From Embleya sp040605455 (GTDB lineage Bacteria; Actinomycetota; Actinomycetes; Streptomycetales; Streptomycetaceae), in contig NZ_JBEXCV010000199.1 in the NCBI RefSeq assembly GCF_040605455.1, forward strand, positions 1 to 13,458: DNA of 13,458 nt, given 5' to 3'. Positions 7,436 through 13,440 of this stretch are shown here, one piece after another. The translations under genes and the position numbers were made by a program. The notes under the pieces are model-generated. The model was given only the letters and a program-made list of their open reading frames with translations, searched no databases and was not told the origin of the DNA. The number at the start of each line of letters is the position of its first letter. The first letter of the stretch is position 1.

Positions 7436-8617
7436 CTAGTAGACCGGCTTCTCCGGCTCGATCTGGTTGACCCAGCCGATCACACCGCCACCAAGGTGCA
7501 CGGAGTCCTTGAATCCCGCGCTCTTGAGCACGGCCAGCACCTCGGCCGAGCGCACACCCGTCTTGCAGTTGAGCACGATGCGCTTGTTCTGGGGCAGGTC
7601 CTCCAGGGCGCGGCCCATCAGGAACTCGTTCTTGGGGATCAGCCGCGAACCAGGGATCTTGACGATCTCGTACTCGCCCGGCTCGCGAACGTCGATCAGG
7701 TCGATGTTCTCGCCGGCATCCAGCCACTCCTTGAGCTGCCGCGGGGTGATGGTCGAACCGAGCGCGGCCTCCTGGGCCTCCTCGGACACCACACCGCAGA
7801 ACGCCTCGTAGTCGATCAGCTCGGTGACCGTCGGGTTCTTGCCGCAGACCGCGCACTCGGGGTCCTTGCGGACCTTGACCGTGCGGTAGGTCATCTCCAG
7901 CGCGTCGTAGATCATCAGCCGGCCGACCAGCGGCTCGCCGATGCCCATCAGCAGCTTGATCGCCTCGTTGACCTGGATCGACCCGATCGACGCGCACAGC
8001 ACGCCGAGCACGCCGCCCTCGGCGCACGAGGGGACCATCCCGGGCGGCGGGGGCTCCGGGTACAGGCAGCGGTAGCACGGGCCGTGCTCGGACCAGAACA
8101 CGCTGGCCTGGCCGTCGAAGCGGTAGATCGAGCCCCACACGTACGGCTTGTTCAACAACACGCAGGCGTCGTTGACCAGGTAACGGGTGGCGAAGTTGTC
8201 CGTGCCGTCGACGATCAGGTCGTACTGCCCGAAGATCTCCATCACGTTGTCGGCCTCGAGCCGCTCTTCGTGCAGGACGACCCGGGTGTACGGGTTGATC
8301 TCCTTGACCGAGTCGCGTGCGGACTCCGCCTTGGATCGCCCGATGTCGCTTTGTCCGTGGATGATCTGGCGCTGCAGGTTGGACTCGTCCACGGTGTCGA
8401 ACTCGACGATGCCGAGCGTGCCGACGCCGGCCGCGGCGAGGTACATCAACGCCGGTGATCCCAGGCCACCGGCGCCCACACAGAGCACCTTGGCGTTCTT
8501 CAGCCGCTTCTGCCCGTCCATCCCGACGTCGGGGATGATCAGGTGGCGCGAATAACGACGGACCTCGTCGACGGTCAGCTCGGTGGCCGGCTCGACCAGG
8601 GGTGGTAGCTGCGACAC
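7436..8617 (-). CDS. moeZ: MoeZ-type adenylyltransferase/sulfurtransferase
   Basis: A 393-aa two-domain E1-like enzyme that adenylates the C-terminal glycine of ubiquitin-like sulfur carriers (MoaD, ThiS, CysO type) and transfers sulfur to make the thiocarboxylate. The N-terminal domain has the nucleotide loop GAGGLG (48-53), RQIIH, the D140-N141 TR motif, zinc cysteines C181/C184 and C255/C258, and the conserved C198 in PSCAEGGVLG. The C-terminal rhodanese domain (~290-393) has the persulfide cysteine C351 in CKTGVRS. Length matches actinobacterial MoeZ (about 390). The GTG start (8615-8617) has GGAG five bases upstream and gives the family's usual N-terminus (SQLPPLVEP). The open frame continues upstream, but that extension is low-complexity Arg/Gly-rich sequence antiparallel in frame to the DUF3152 gene. 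It has its own promoter at 8638-8666. It supplies molybdenum-cofactor, thiamine, cysteine or thio-metabolite pathways. Confidence 0.96.
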   Translation of the reverse strand: MSQLPPLVEPATELTVDEVRRYSRHLIIPDVGMDGQKRLKNAKVLCVGAGGLGSPALMYLAAAGVGTLGIVEFDTVDESNLQRQIIHGQSDIGRSKAESARDSVKEINPYTRVVLHEERLEADNVMEIFGQYDLIVDGTDNFATRYLVNDACVLLNKPYVWGSIYRFDGQASVFWSEHGPCYRCLYPEPPPPGMVPSCAEGGVLGVLCASIGSIQVNEAIKLLMGIGEPLVGRLMIYDALEMTYRTVKVRKDPECAVCGKNPTVTELIDYEAFCGVVSEEAQEAALGSTITPRQLKEWLDAGENIDLIDVREPGEYEIVKIPGSRLIPKNEFLMGRALEDLPQNKRIVLNCKTGVRSAEVLAVLKSAGFKDSVHLGGGVIGWVNQIEPEKPVY

Positions 8618-8622
8618 GGAAA

Positions 8623-8626
8623 CTCC
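8623..8626 (-). promoter_or_regulatory. Ribosome binding site of moeZ
   Basis: GGAG on the minus strand, 5 nt before the GTG start. It decides this start against the long upstream open frame. Confidence 0.6.
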
Positions 8627-8637
8627 GATGGTCGGAC

Positions 8638-8666
8638 TGTCTATCTCGGCTCTTTTCCTACCGCAA
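8638..8666 (-). promoter_or_regulatory. Promoter of moeZ
   Basis: On the minus strand TTGCGG (8661-8666) is followed after exactly 17 bp by TAGACA (8638-8643), a good fit to actinobacterial housekeeping -35/-10 boxes. The start of transcription would fall near 8631, giving a leader of roughly 14 nt that holds the GGAG site. It means moeZ need not depend on the DUF3152 operon upstream. Confidence 0.6.
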
Positions 8667-8732
8667 CAGTGCCACGCTCGTCCCGATTCCCGGGCAGCGG
8701 GTCCGGTCCGTGAGATTCGCGCGCGAGAGCCA

Positions 8733-8756
8733 CCGGGCGCCTTCGAGGCGGCCCGG
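8733..8756 (-). terminator. Hairpin downstream of the DUF3152 gene
   Basis: A GC-rich stem of about 10 bp with one bulged base (8733-8742 with 8746-8756, loop TCG) starts 16 bp after the DUF3152 stop codon. No T-tract follows. Position and stability suggest a terminator separating the hydrolase-DUF3152 transcript from moeZ, which has its own promoter. Confidence 0.5.
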
Positions 8757-8772
8757 AGGGTGGGCGATCGGG

Positions 8773-10644
8773 CTACTTGGTGAACTTGCCCGACGGGTAC
8801 GGCCACGGGTTGGCCTCGCAGGTCTCGCCCTTCATCGCGCCCTCGCTCGCGACCCGGGTCTTGGTCTGCTGCATCATCACCGGAGCGAGCCCGGCCCCGA
8901 TGCCGCCCGCGCCGCACGCCTTCTCGTGGTTGTGCCCGAGTCGGTGACCGACCTCGTGGTTGATCAGCATCTGTCGGTAGCCGACGATGTCGTCGCCGTA
9001 GGCGGTCGAACCCTGGGCCCAGCGCCAGGCGTTGATCATCACGTACGGGGTGCCGTACGCGTCGCACGAGACGTTGTCCGTGCTGGTGTCGCCCACGATC
9101 GGGCTGCACGCCTTGTGTACCGACTGCGGGCTGGCCAGCCGCACCACGAAGTCCGCCTTCGGCCCGTCGGTGCGCTCGAAGGTCAGCCCCCCGCTCGACC
9201 AACTGCGCTTGTCGTTCAGCGTCTTCTGCACGGTCGTCGCGAACAACTCGCCGTCCAGTTGCAGACCCTGTTCGATCTGGACCGCGTAGGTGTATTTGCG
9301 GCCGGGGCCGGGTGCGGCCTCCTTGCCGGACACGGTCTCGAAATTGCCGCTCAGGCCGAGCTTGGGGTCGAGCGGGAAGCGCAGGGTCAGCTGGTCGGTG
9401 GTGACCGGCGACGCGGGCGTCGGCAGCGGCAGCGAGGAGGCGCCGCCCGGGGTGACCGGGTCCCGATCCGCGCCGCGCGACGCGGCCTGGTCGGTGGGCC
9501 TGGTGGCACCGCCCGGTGTGGCCTGATCGTCGCCGGCCGCATGGCTGGAGGAGCTCTCGTCGGGCATCTGGAGCACGACCGCACCGGCGAGCACCGCACC
9601 GGTGACCACCGCGCCGCTCGCCGCGACCAGGGTGCGCCGCCCCTTGCGCGGTGCGGGCCGGTTGGCCTTCCGGCTCTGTGCGCGGCCCCTGGGCGGGATG
9701 CTCCCGGTGTCCGGCTCGAAGCCGTGCCCCGGCTCCTTGGCCGAGTACTCGGGGCCCAGGTGGTCGTCGGTCGCCTCGGTCGCGAACGAGAGCTGTTCCA
9801 GGTCGAGTTCGGGGGCCGACACGGCCCACGGCTCGGACTCCATCAGGTACTGCCCCGCCCCGGGACCGTTCGCCGGCTCCGGCTCGGCGGGCAGTTCGTA
9901 CAGCGCGTCCGCGAGCGGATCCTGGACCGGCACCACCGCCGGATAGCCGCCCGAGGCGTCGTAGCCGTAGCCGACGAAGCTCTGTGGCTCGAACGTGGTG
10001 GTGTCGTAGGTCGGCGCGGCGGGCGCCTCGATGATCGCGTGCATCCCGCTGGGATAGCCGTCCGCGGCGTACAGGTCGTTCGCGGGGCTCGTCGCCGGGT
10101 AGCCGCCGGTGGCGTAGGCATCCGTGCCGAACGAACCGGTGACGAACGAGCCGGTGTGCAGGGCGCCCGCGCCGAAGGCGTCGACGCCGAACGTGTCGGT
10201 GCCCAGGGTGTCGGTGCGGAAGGTGTCCGGGACCTGGCCGACCGACCCGGGCTGCACGCCGTACGGCTCCAGCGGGTCGTCCCAGTGCGCGGGCTCGCCG
10301 GGCATCGTCCCGGGCACCGCCCAGGTGCCGGAACCGGCCTCGGGCGCGGGGTGCTCCCAGCCGTGCTGTTGCCCGCCGTCGTACCCGTAGCTCCCGGTGT
10401 GTTGCTGCGCGACCGGGTAACCGCCGTAGCCGGGGTCCGCGGGGTAGCCGTGGTAGCCGGTGTCCTGCTCGGGATAGCCGCCGCCGTACGAGGTGTCGGT
10501 CCATCCGCCGCCGTAGCCGTCCTCGTGGACCTGCCCGTACGCGACCTGTTGGGGCACCGCCGCGTAACTGCCGGAGAGCGCGTCGTCCGGCAGGCCCTCT
10601 CCGTCGTACTGCACGCTCGTCTGCGTTCCCGAGTGACGTCCCAT
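8773..10644 (-). CDS. DUF3152 membrane-anchored putative zinc metalloprotease
   Basis: A 623-aa protein; the family includes mycobacterial Rv3207c. Residues 1-310 are low-complexity, presumably cytoplasmic: Tyr/Gly-rich with six GYP tripeptides, and eight tandem five-residue units at 141-180. An Arg/Lys stretch (320-337) precedes one membrane helix (338-358), then a Ser/Thr/Pro linker and the extracytoplasmic DUF3152 domain (~418-623). That domain carries H563-E-x-x-H567-x-x-G570-x-x-H573, the metzincin zinc-binding motif, followed by VMM (589-591) where a Met-turn would lie. Four cysteines (513, 527, 577, 609) could form two disulfides. Substrate and proteolytic activity are unproven. The ATG at 10642-10644 lies 10 bp after the hydrolase stop, so the two genes are likely one operon with coupled translation. 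A longer open frame runs upstream to 10902 but overlaps the hydrolase. Confidence 0.88.
   Translation of the reverse strand: MGRHSGTQTSVQYDGEGLPDDALSGSYAAVPQQVAYGQVHEDGYGGGWTDTSYGGGYPEQDTGYHGYPADPGYGGYPVAQQHTGSYGYDGGQQHGWEHPAPEAGSGTWAVPGTMPGEPAHWDDPLEPYGVQPGSVGQVPDTFRTDTLGTDTFGVDAFGAGALHTGSFVTGSFGTDAYATGGYPATSPANDLYAADGYPSGMHAIIEAPAAPTYDTTTFEPQSFVGYGYDASGGYPAVVPVQDPLADALYELPAEPEPANGPGAGQYLMESEPWAVSAPELDLEQLSFATEATDDHLGPEYSAKEPGHGFEPDTGSIPPRGRAQSRKANRPAPRKGRRTLVAASGAVVTGAVLAGAVVLQMPDESSSSHAAGDDQATPGGATRPTDQAASRGADRDPVTPGGASSLPLPTPASPVTTDQLTLRFPLDPKLGLSGNFETVSGKEAAPGPGRKYTYAVQIEQGLQLDGELFATTVQKTLNDKRSWSSGGLTFERTDGPKADFVVRLASPQSVHKACSPIVGDTSTDNVSCDAYGTPYVMINAWRWAQGSTAYGDDIVGYRQMLINHEVGHRLGHNHEKACGAGGIGAGLAPVMMQQTKTRVASEGAMKGETCEANPWPYPSGKFTK
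10105..10224 (-). repeat. Eight tandem 15-bp coding units (five-residue repeat)
   Basis: Residues 141-180 of the DUF3152 protein read as eight consecutive pentads: TFRTD, TLGTD, TFGVD, AFGAG, ALHTG, SFVTG, SFGTD, AYATG. Each has a small residue at position 1, an aromatic or Leu at position 2, and Asp or Gly at position 5. The spacing and central F/L recall pentapeptide-repeat proteins, though eight units is short for a stable beta-helix. At the DNA level this is a degenerate 15-bp tandem array. Confidence 0.75.
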
Positions 10645-10654
10645 GAGTCTGCGT

Positions 10655-11596
10655 TCACCCCACCACGTTCGACGGCGAGAGGGCCCCGTCGAGAAGTTCG
10701 CGGAAACCCCGGGCCACCACGCGGGGGTGTTCGAGCATGGCCACGTGCCCGGAGTCGGGCACCACCAGCAGTCGCGCGTCCGGGAAGGTCTCGGTCGCGC
10801 GCTTGGCCATACGCGGGTCGACCAGCTTGTCCCGGCGCCCGTAGACGAGCAGCGTCGACGCCCGCACGTCGGCCGCCTGCCGCCACAACGCCCGCTCGCC
10901 ACGCTCCAGGTAGGCCCCGATGACCGACCGGGTCGAGTGCGAGAACGCGTCCATCATGTACGGGAGTTCGAGCCGACGCCGGTACTCGGCCGCGGCGTCG
11001 GCGAAGGCCTTCTCGCCGACCGCGTCCGGGCTCCCGTACATCATCGCGATCGAGATCCTGGTGCGATCCTCGGGCGTCATGTTGCGGCTGAGCCGCAGCA
11101 GCGCGCGGCCCACGCCGGGCACCCCGAGAACCACCGTCGGCAGCACCGACGAGCGCACCCGCAGGTCCGGCAGCGCGGGCGAGATCAGCGTCAGCGTGCG
11201 GACCAGGTCCGGCCGGCGGGAGGCGAGCCGAGTGGCGACCGCGCCGCCCATCGAATTGCCGAACAGGTGCACCGGGCCCCTGCGCAGCGACAGGATCGCC
11301 CCCTCGACCGCACGACAGTGCGCGGAGATCGAGTAGTCCCCGTTCCGCGGCGGCGGCGAGTGCCCGAAGCCGGGCAGGTCGATCATCTCCACGGAAAGAT
11401 CCGACCGCAGTTCGGCGGCCAGTTCCGTCCAGTTCAGCGAGGAGCCGCCGAGTCCGTGGATCATCATCGCGGGCGGCAGGTCGAAATCGTGGAGTGCGTC
11501 GCGGCGCACCACGACCTCACTGCCTGTGGCGACTTCGACCGTACGCGCAGGCCAAGGCGTCACGTCGGCGTCGCTTGCGGGGCTGAGGGTCGTCAC
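10655..11596 (-). CDS. Alpha/beta-hydrolase fold protein
   Basis: A 313-aa alpha/beta hydrolase with a complete catalytic set: oxyanion HGLGG (47-51), nucleophile elbow G-N-S115-M-G, acid D256 in GRRDKLVDP, and H284 in DSGHVAMLEHP. DLPGFGHS (73-80) is typical of the MhpC/esterase-lipase branch. A cap domain lies at about 150-240. There is no signal peptide, so it is probably cytosolic. The substrate is unknown; an ester, lipid or ring-cleavage product would fit the fold. The GTG at 11594-11596 was chosen because a good -10 box lies 8 bp upstream, which would make the mRNA leaderless or nearly so. The open frame extends 22 codons further to 11662, but that stretch overlaps the promoter. It is the first gene of a likely two-gene operon with the DUF3152 gene. 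Confidence 0.88.
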   Translation of the reverse strand: MTTLSPASDADVTPWPARTVEVATGSEVVVRRDALHDFDLPPAMMIHGLGGSSLNWTELAAELRSDLSVEMIDLPGFGHSPPPRNGDYSISAHCRAVEGAILSLRRGPVHLFGNSMGGAVATRLASRRPDLVRTLTLISPALPDLRVRSSVLPTVVLGVPGVGRALLRLSRNMTPEDRTRISIAMMYGSPDAVGEKAFADAAAEYRRRLELPYMMDAFSHSTRSVIGAYLERGERALWRQAADVRASTLLVYGRRDKLVDPRMAKRATETFPDARLLVVPDSGHVAMLEHPRVVARGFRELLDGALSPSNVVG

Positions 11597-11604
11597 GGTG
11601 GGCA

Positions 11605-11633
11605 ATATTACGAGACGATCACTGAGACGGAAG
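11605..11633 (-). promoter_or_regulatory. Promoter giving a near-leaderless hydrolase mRNA
   Basis: On the minus strand TAATAT (11605-11610) is a near-consensus -10 box. A weaker CTTCCG (11628-11633) lies 17 bp upstream as a -35 candidate. Only 8 bp separate the -10 from the GTG start, so transcription should begin at or next to the start codon. There is no Shine-Dalgarno sequence, which agrees with leaderless initiation. Confidence 0.6.
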
Positions 11634-11702
11634 GGCGGATGCCTCGACCGGCTTCGTCGCACCGGGTGGTCTCGGCTCTTATGCCCTGGTTCATGACGTC
11701 AC

Positions 11703-11717
11703 TGTAAACGCTTCCCA
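11703..11717 (+). promoter_or_regulatory. Possible LacI/GalR-type operator
   Basis: TGTAAACGCTTCCCA matches 12 of 14 positions of the general LacI/CcpA-type pattern TGWNANCGNTNWCA. It sits in the divergent gap between the hydrolase and the small acidic protein gene, next to the palindrome TGACGTCA (11694-11701). No LacI-family gene is in the window, so the match may be chance. Confidence 0.25.
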
Positions 11718-11734
11718 CATCACGTTTCGACATC

Positions 11735-11768
11735 GATCCCCGAAGTGCTGCAGGGATTCGGGGGGATC
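11735..11768 (+). promoter_or_regulatory. Large imperfect inverted repeat upstream of the acidic-protein gene
   Basis: GATCCCCGAA (11735-11744) is mirrored by TTCGGGGGGATC (11757-11768), which carries two extra G. A perfect 7-bp core lies at 11738-11744 with 11757-11763. It is 52 bp upstream of the ATG at 11821. It could be an operator dyad or a hairpin in the 5' leader. No confident -10/-35 pair is visible in this gap on the plus strand. Confidence 0.4.
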
Positions 11769-11810
11769 ATGGACTTGCGGGACACCGCATGGCAGCGGAC
11801 CGCACGGGCA

Positions 11811-11816
11811 GGGAGG
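11811..11816 (+). promoter_or_regulatory. Ribosome binding site of the small acidic protein gene
   Basis: GGGAGG ends 4 nt before the ATG at 11821. It is one of the strongest such sites in the window and supports this short gene being real. Confidence 0.75.
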
Positions 11817-11820
11817 CCCT

Positions 11821-12066
11821 ATGTACCGAATCGACGACACCCCCGAGTTCGAAGACGTCACCGTCGGTGACGCCGCAGTTTCCGACGACACGGCCCAAGA
11901 CCCCGAGATTCCGGTGCCGGACGCGGTGGAACAACACACCGCGGTGGGAGCGGACGAGGCCGAGGGCGAACCGGTGTGGGAGTCGGTGCCCGACGGCGTG
12001 GATCCCGCGGACGCGACCGAGCAGCGCCGCGGGGTCGGGCACCCGGAGGACGACGACTATCGCTAG
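11821..12066 (+). CDS. Small, highly acidic hypothetical protein
   Basis: An 81-aa protein of unrecognised function. It has 15 Asp and 10 Glu against four Arg and no Lys, so it is very acidic and probably largely unstructured. There is no signal peptide, membrane helix or cysteine. A motif occurs twice: D34-A-V-E-Q-H-T-A-V-G43 and D64-A-T-E-Q-R-R-G-V-G73, a DAxEQxxxVG unit repeated 30 residues apart. The pattern of such units followed by an acidic tail resembles small actinobacterial proteins I have seen near this locus, but I cannot name the family with certainty. Coding is supported by GGGAGG 4 nt before the ATG and strong G/C preference at third codon positions. It lies upstream of tetR in the same direction, 217 bp away, and tetR has its own promoter. 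Confidence 0.75.
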   Translation: MYRIDDTPEFEDVTVGDAAVSDDTAQDPEIPVPDAVEQHTAVGADEAEGEPVWESVPDGVDPADATEQRRGVGHPEDDDYR

Positions 12067-12089
12067 CACCGCCGCGGAAGCCGGTCCCA

Positions 12090-12106
12090 GGGCTCGCGGC
12101 GCCCTC
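12090..12106 (+). terminator. Weak hairpin after the acidic-protein gene
   Basis: AGGGC and GCCCT form a 5-bp stem around a 7-nt loop, 24 bp after the stop codon. A second small stem, CCCCC with GGGGG, lies at 12123-12136. Either could end the transcript, but both are short and lack a T-tract. Confidence 0.25.
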
Positions 12107-12175
12107 GCGCGCACTCCCCACGCCCCCTTGCGGGGGTTGTCGCAAGCGCGGGATCCTGTTTCGTTGCGCCACAAA

Positions 12176-12206
12176 ACTTACGCCCTGGGTTACCCGAAAG
12201 TAGGAT
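12176..12206 (+). promoter_or_regulatory. tetR promoter with overlapping candidate operator
   Basis: TTACGC (12178-12183), a 17-bp spacer and TAGGAT (12201-12206) form a convincing housekeeping-type promoter. Lying across it, ACTTACG (12176-12182) and CGAAAGT (12195-12201) are inverted half-sites matching at 6 of 7 positions, centred between the two boxes. The spacer also holds GGGT-T-ACCC (12187-12195), a short perfect palindrome. A TetR-family repressor binding here would block its own promoter; autoregulation is inferred. Confidence 0.5.
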
Positions 12207-12273
12207 GACGTGGTGGAGAAACTCGCCGGATCACCGAGACATCCGGTATCCGCGACACGTTGAGCGACACCTT

Positions 12274-12279
12274 GAGGAG
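12274..12279 (+). promoter_or_regulatory. Ribosome binding site deciding the tetR start
   Basis: GAGGAG ends 4 nt before the GTG at 12284. It favours that start over the in-frame TTG codons at 12260 and 12272. Confidence 0.65.
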
Positions 12280-12283
12280 CCCC

Positions 12284-12922
12284 GTGACAGCCATCCAGGA
12301 TGCGGATCCCCGTCCTCGCGGTACCCGGCTGCCCCGGCTCGCGCGCAGGACGCAACTCCTCGGCGCCGCCCAGGAAGTCTTCGTCAAGCAGGGCTACCAC
12401 GCGGCAGCGATGGACGACATCGCCGAATGCGCCGGGGTCAGCAAGCCCGTGCTGTACCAACACTTCCCCGGCAAGCTGGAGCTGTATCTGGCGCTGCTCG
12501 ACCAGCACTGCGAGGCCCTGTTCGCGGCGGTGCAGCGGGCGCTGGAGTCGACGCACGACAACAAGTTCCGGGTGGCCGCCACGGTCGACGCCTACTTCGC
12601 CTTCGTGGACGACGACGGTGGTGCGTTCCGGTTGGTCTTCGAGTCCGACCTGACCAACGAGAGCGCCGTGCGCGAGCGCGTGGAGCGGGTCAGCGAGATG
12701 TGTGCCGAGGCGGTCAGCAAGATCATCGCCGAGGACACCGGGCTGGGCCAGGAGGAGTCGATGCTCCTGGCGATCGGTCTGACCGGCATGGCGCAGGTCA
12801 CCGCGCGCTACTGGATCGCGCGCGGCGCGACCATCCCGCGCGACGCCGCCTCGCTGCTGGTCTCGTCGTTGTCCTGGCGCGGCATCTCCCGGTTCCCGCG
12901 CAAGGACGACCCGCCGCACTGA
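12284..12922 (+). CDS. TetR-family transcriptional regulator
   Basis: A 212-aa regulator. The N-terminal DNA-binding domain (about 20-66) follows the TetR pattern: a first helix RTQLLGAAQEVFVKQGYHA (22-40), then MDDIAECAGVSKPVLYQHF (43-61) with the helix-turn-helix and its YxHF ending. The C-terminal ~145 residues are helical and bind an unknown ligand. Its place directly before the DUF3107 gene matches the mycobacterial Rv3208-Rv3208A pair. GTG at 12284 was chosen for its GAGGAG site; the TTG at 12260 would add eight residues. Its promoter carries an inverted repeat suited to self-repression. Possible other targets are the divergent hydrolase operon or the DUF3107 gene downstream, which begins 200 bp after the stop. 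Confidence 0.93.
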   Translation: MTAIQDADPRPRGTRLPRLARRTQLLGAAQEVFVKQGYHAAAMDDIAECAGVSKPVLYQHFPGKLELYLALLDQHCEALFAAVQRALESTHDNKFRVAATVDAYFAFVDDDGGAFRLVFESDLTNESAVRERVERVSEMCAEAVSKIIAEDTGLGQEESMLLAIGLTGMAQVTARYWIARGATIPRDAASLLVSSLSWRGISRFPRKDDPPH

Positions 12923-12927
12923 CGGCT

Positions 12928-12947
12928 CGGACCTGTTCGGACCTGTT
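12928..12947. repeat. Tandem 10-bp repeat after tetR
   Basis: CGGACCTGTT occurs twice in tandem (12928-12937, 12938-12947) and continues with CGGA, then a further GGACCTGG at 12953-12960. It starts 6 bp after the tetR stop. A 10-bp period places the copies on the same helix face, so a protein-binding role is possible, as is simple slippage. Confidence 0.6.
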
Positions 12948-13050
12948 CGGACGGACCTGGGGCTACGGGCGCGGAGGCGATCTTGTTCCCGTCCGGCGTT
13001 CGCGTTGGGCGTACCTGTCATGGCGTTCGGTGACCTCGGCTCTCGACTAG

Positions 13051-13056
13051 CCTGCT
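13051..13056 (+). promoter_or_regulatory. Possible -10 box upstream of the DUF3107 gene
   Basis: TAGCCT (13051-13056) is a candidate -10, with TTCGGT 16 bp upstream (13029-13034) as a poor -35. TAGGTA at 13062-13067 is an alternative. The 200-bp gap after tetR otherwise holds only the 10-bp repeat. Confidence 0.3.
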
Positions 13057-13110
13057 GGGGTAGGTACGGCCCGCGGCTGTCGCGGCGCCGATCTCCAGAA
13101 TTTCAAGGCC

Positions 13111-13116
13111 GGAGGG
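13111..13116 (+). promoter_or_regulatory. Ribosome binding site of the DUF3107 gene
   Basis: GGAGGG ends 6 nt before the GTG at 13123, a strong match in a good position. Confidence 0.75.
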
Positions 13117-13122
13117 ACAGCC

Positions 13123-13353
13123 GTGGAGATCAAGATCGGCGTACAGCACGCCGGGCGGGAGCTGGTGCTGGAGAGCACGGACAACCCGGAGGACGTCGAG
13201 CGGGCCATCGCCGACGCGCTGTCGGGCACGTCCAAGCTGCTGTCCCTGACGGACGAGAAGGGCCGCCGGGTGATCGTGCCCGCCGACCGACTCGCCTACG
13301 TCGAGATCGGCGAGTCGTCGGCGCGCAAGGTCGGCTTCGGCGCCAACGCCTGA
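13123..13353 (+). CDS. DUF3107 family protein (TB9.4-like)
   Basis: A 76-aa, compact actinobacterial protein of unknown function, related to the family of mycobacterial Rv3208A (TB9.4). It opens with a beta-strand (MEIKIGVQHAGRELVLES), a helix (PEDVERAIADAL, 22-33), a strand LLSLTDEKGRRVIVPA (39-54), then RLAYVEIGE (56-64), giving an alpha/beta fold. It has no signal peptide, cysteine or catalytic motif. The length and the internal pattern DxxGRRVIVPADRLAYVEIG are characteristic of the family. The GTG start has GGAGGG 6 nt upstream. It is the last gene in the window and follows tetR in the same direction. The family is thought to be cytosolic; no activity is established. Confidence 0.9.
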   Translation: MEIKIGVQHAGRELVLESTDNPEDVERAIADALSGTSKLLSLTDEKGRRVIVPADRLAYVEIGESSARKVGFGANA

Positions 13354-13409
13354 GCAGCCGACGCCCGACCGACGGTGTCGGCAGCGGCACCAACAAACCC
13401 GAGGGTGGT

Positions 13410-13440
13410 GGGGGGGGGGCCCCCCGCCCGCCCCCCCCCC
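13410..13440. other. Extreme G/C homopolymer tract at the window end
   Basis: Ten consecutive G (13410-13419) run directly into six C (13420-13425), a short mixed stretch, and ten more C (13431-13440). The last 18 bases are comparatively AT-rich. Nothing else in the window resembles this. It may be a low-quality sequence end or an unusual terminator-like foldback after the DUF3107 gene. Confidence 0.7.

Noticed and set aside
8618..10504. N-terminal extension of moeZ to about 1000 residues
   Set aside because: The extension reads through the moeZ promoter and an alternate frame of the DUF3152 gene; MoeZ proteins are about 390 aa and the GTG at 8617 has a ribosome site.
10645..10902. 86-codon N-terminal extension of the DUF3152 protein
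   Set aside because: Overlaps the hydrolase coding sequence in another frame and has shadow-type composition.
8602..10923. Plus-strand open frame of 773 codons
   Set aside because: Runs antisense through the DUF3152 gene and the intergenic region; Val/Arg/Gly-rich low complexity.
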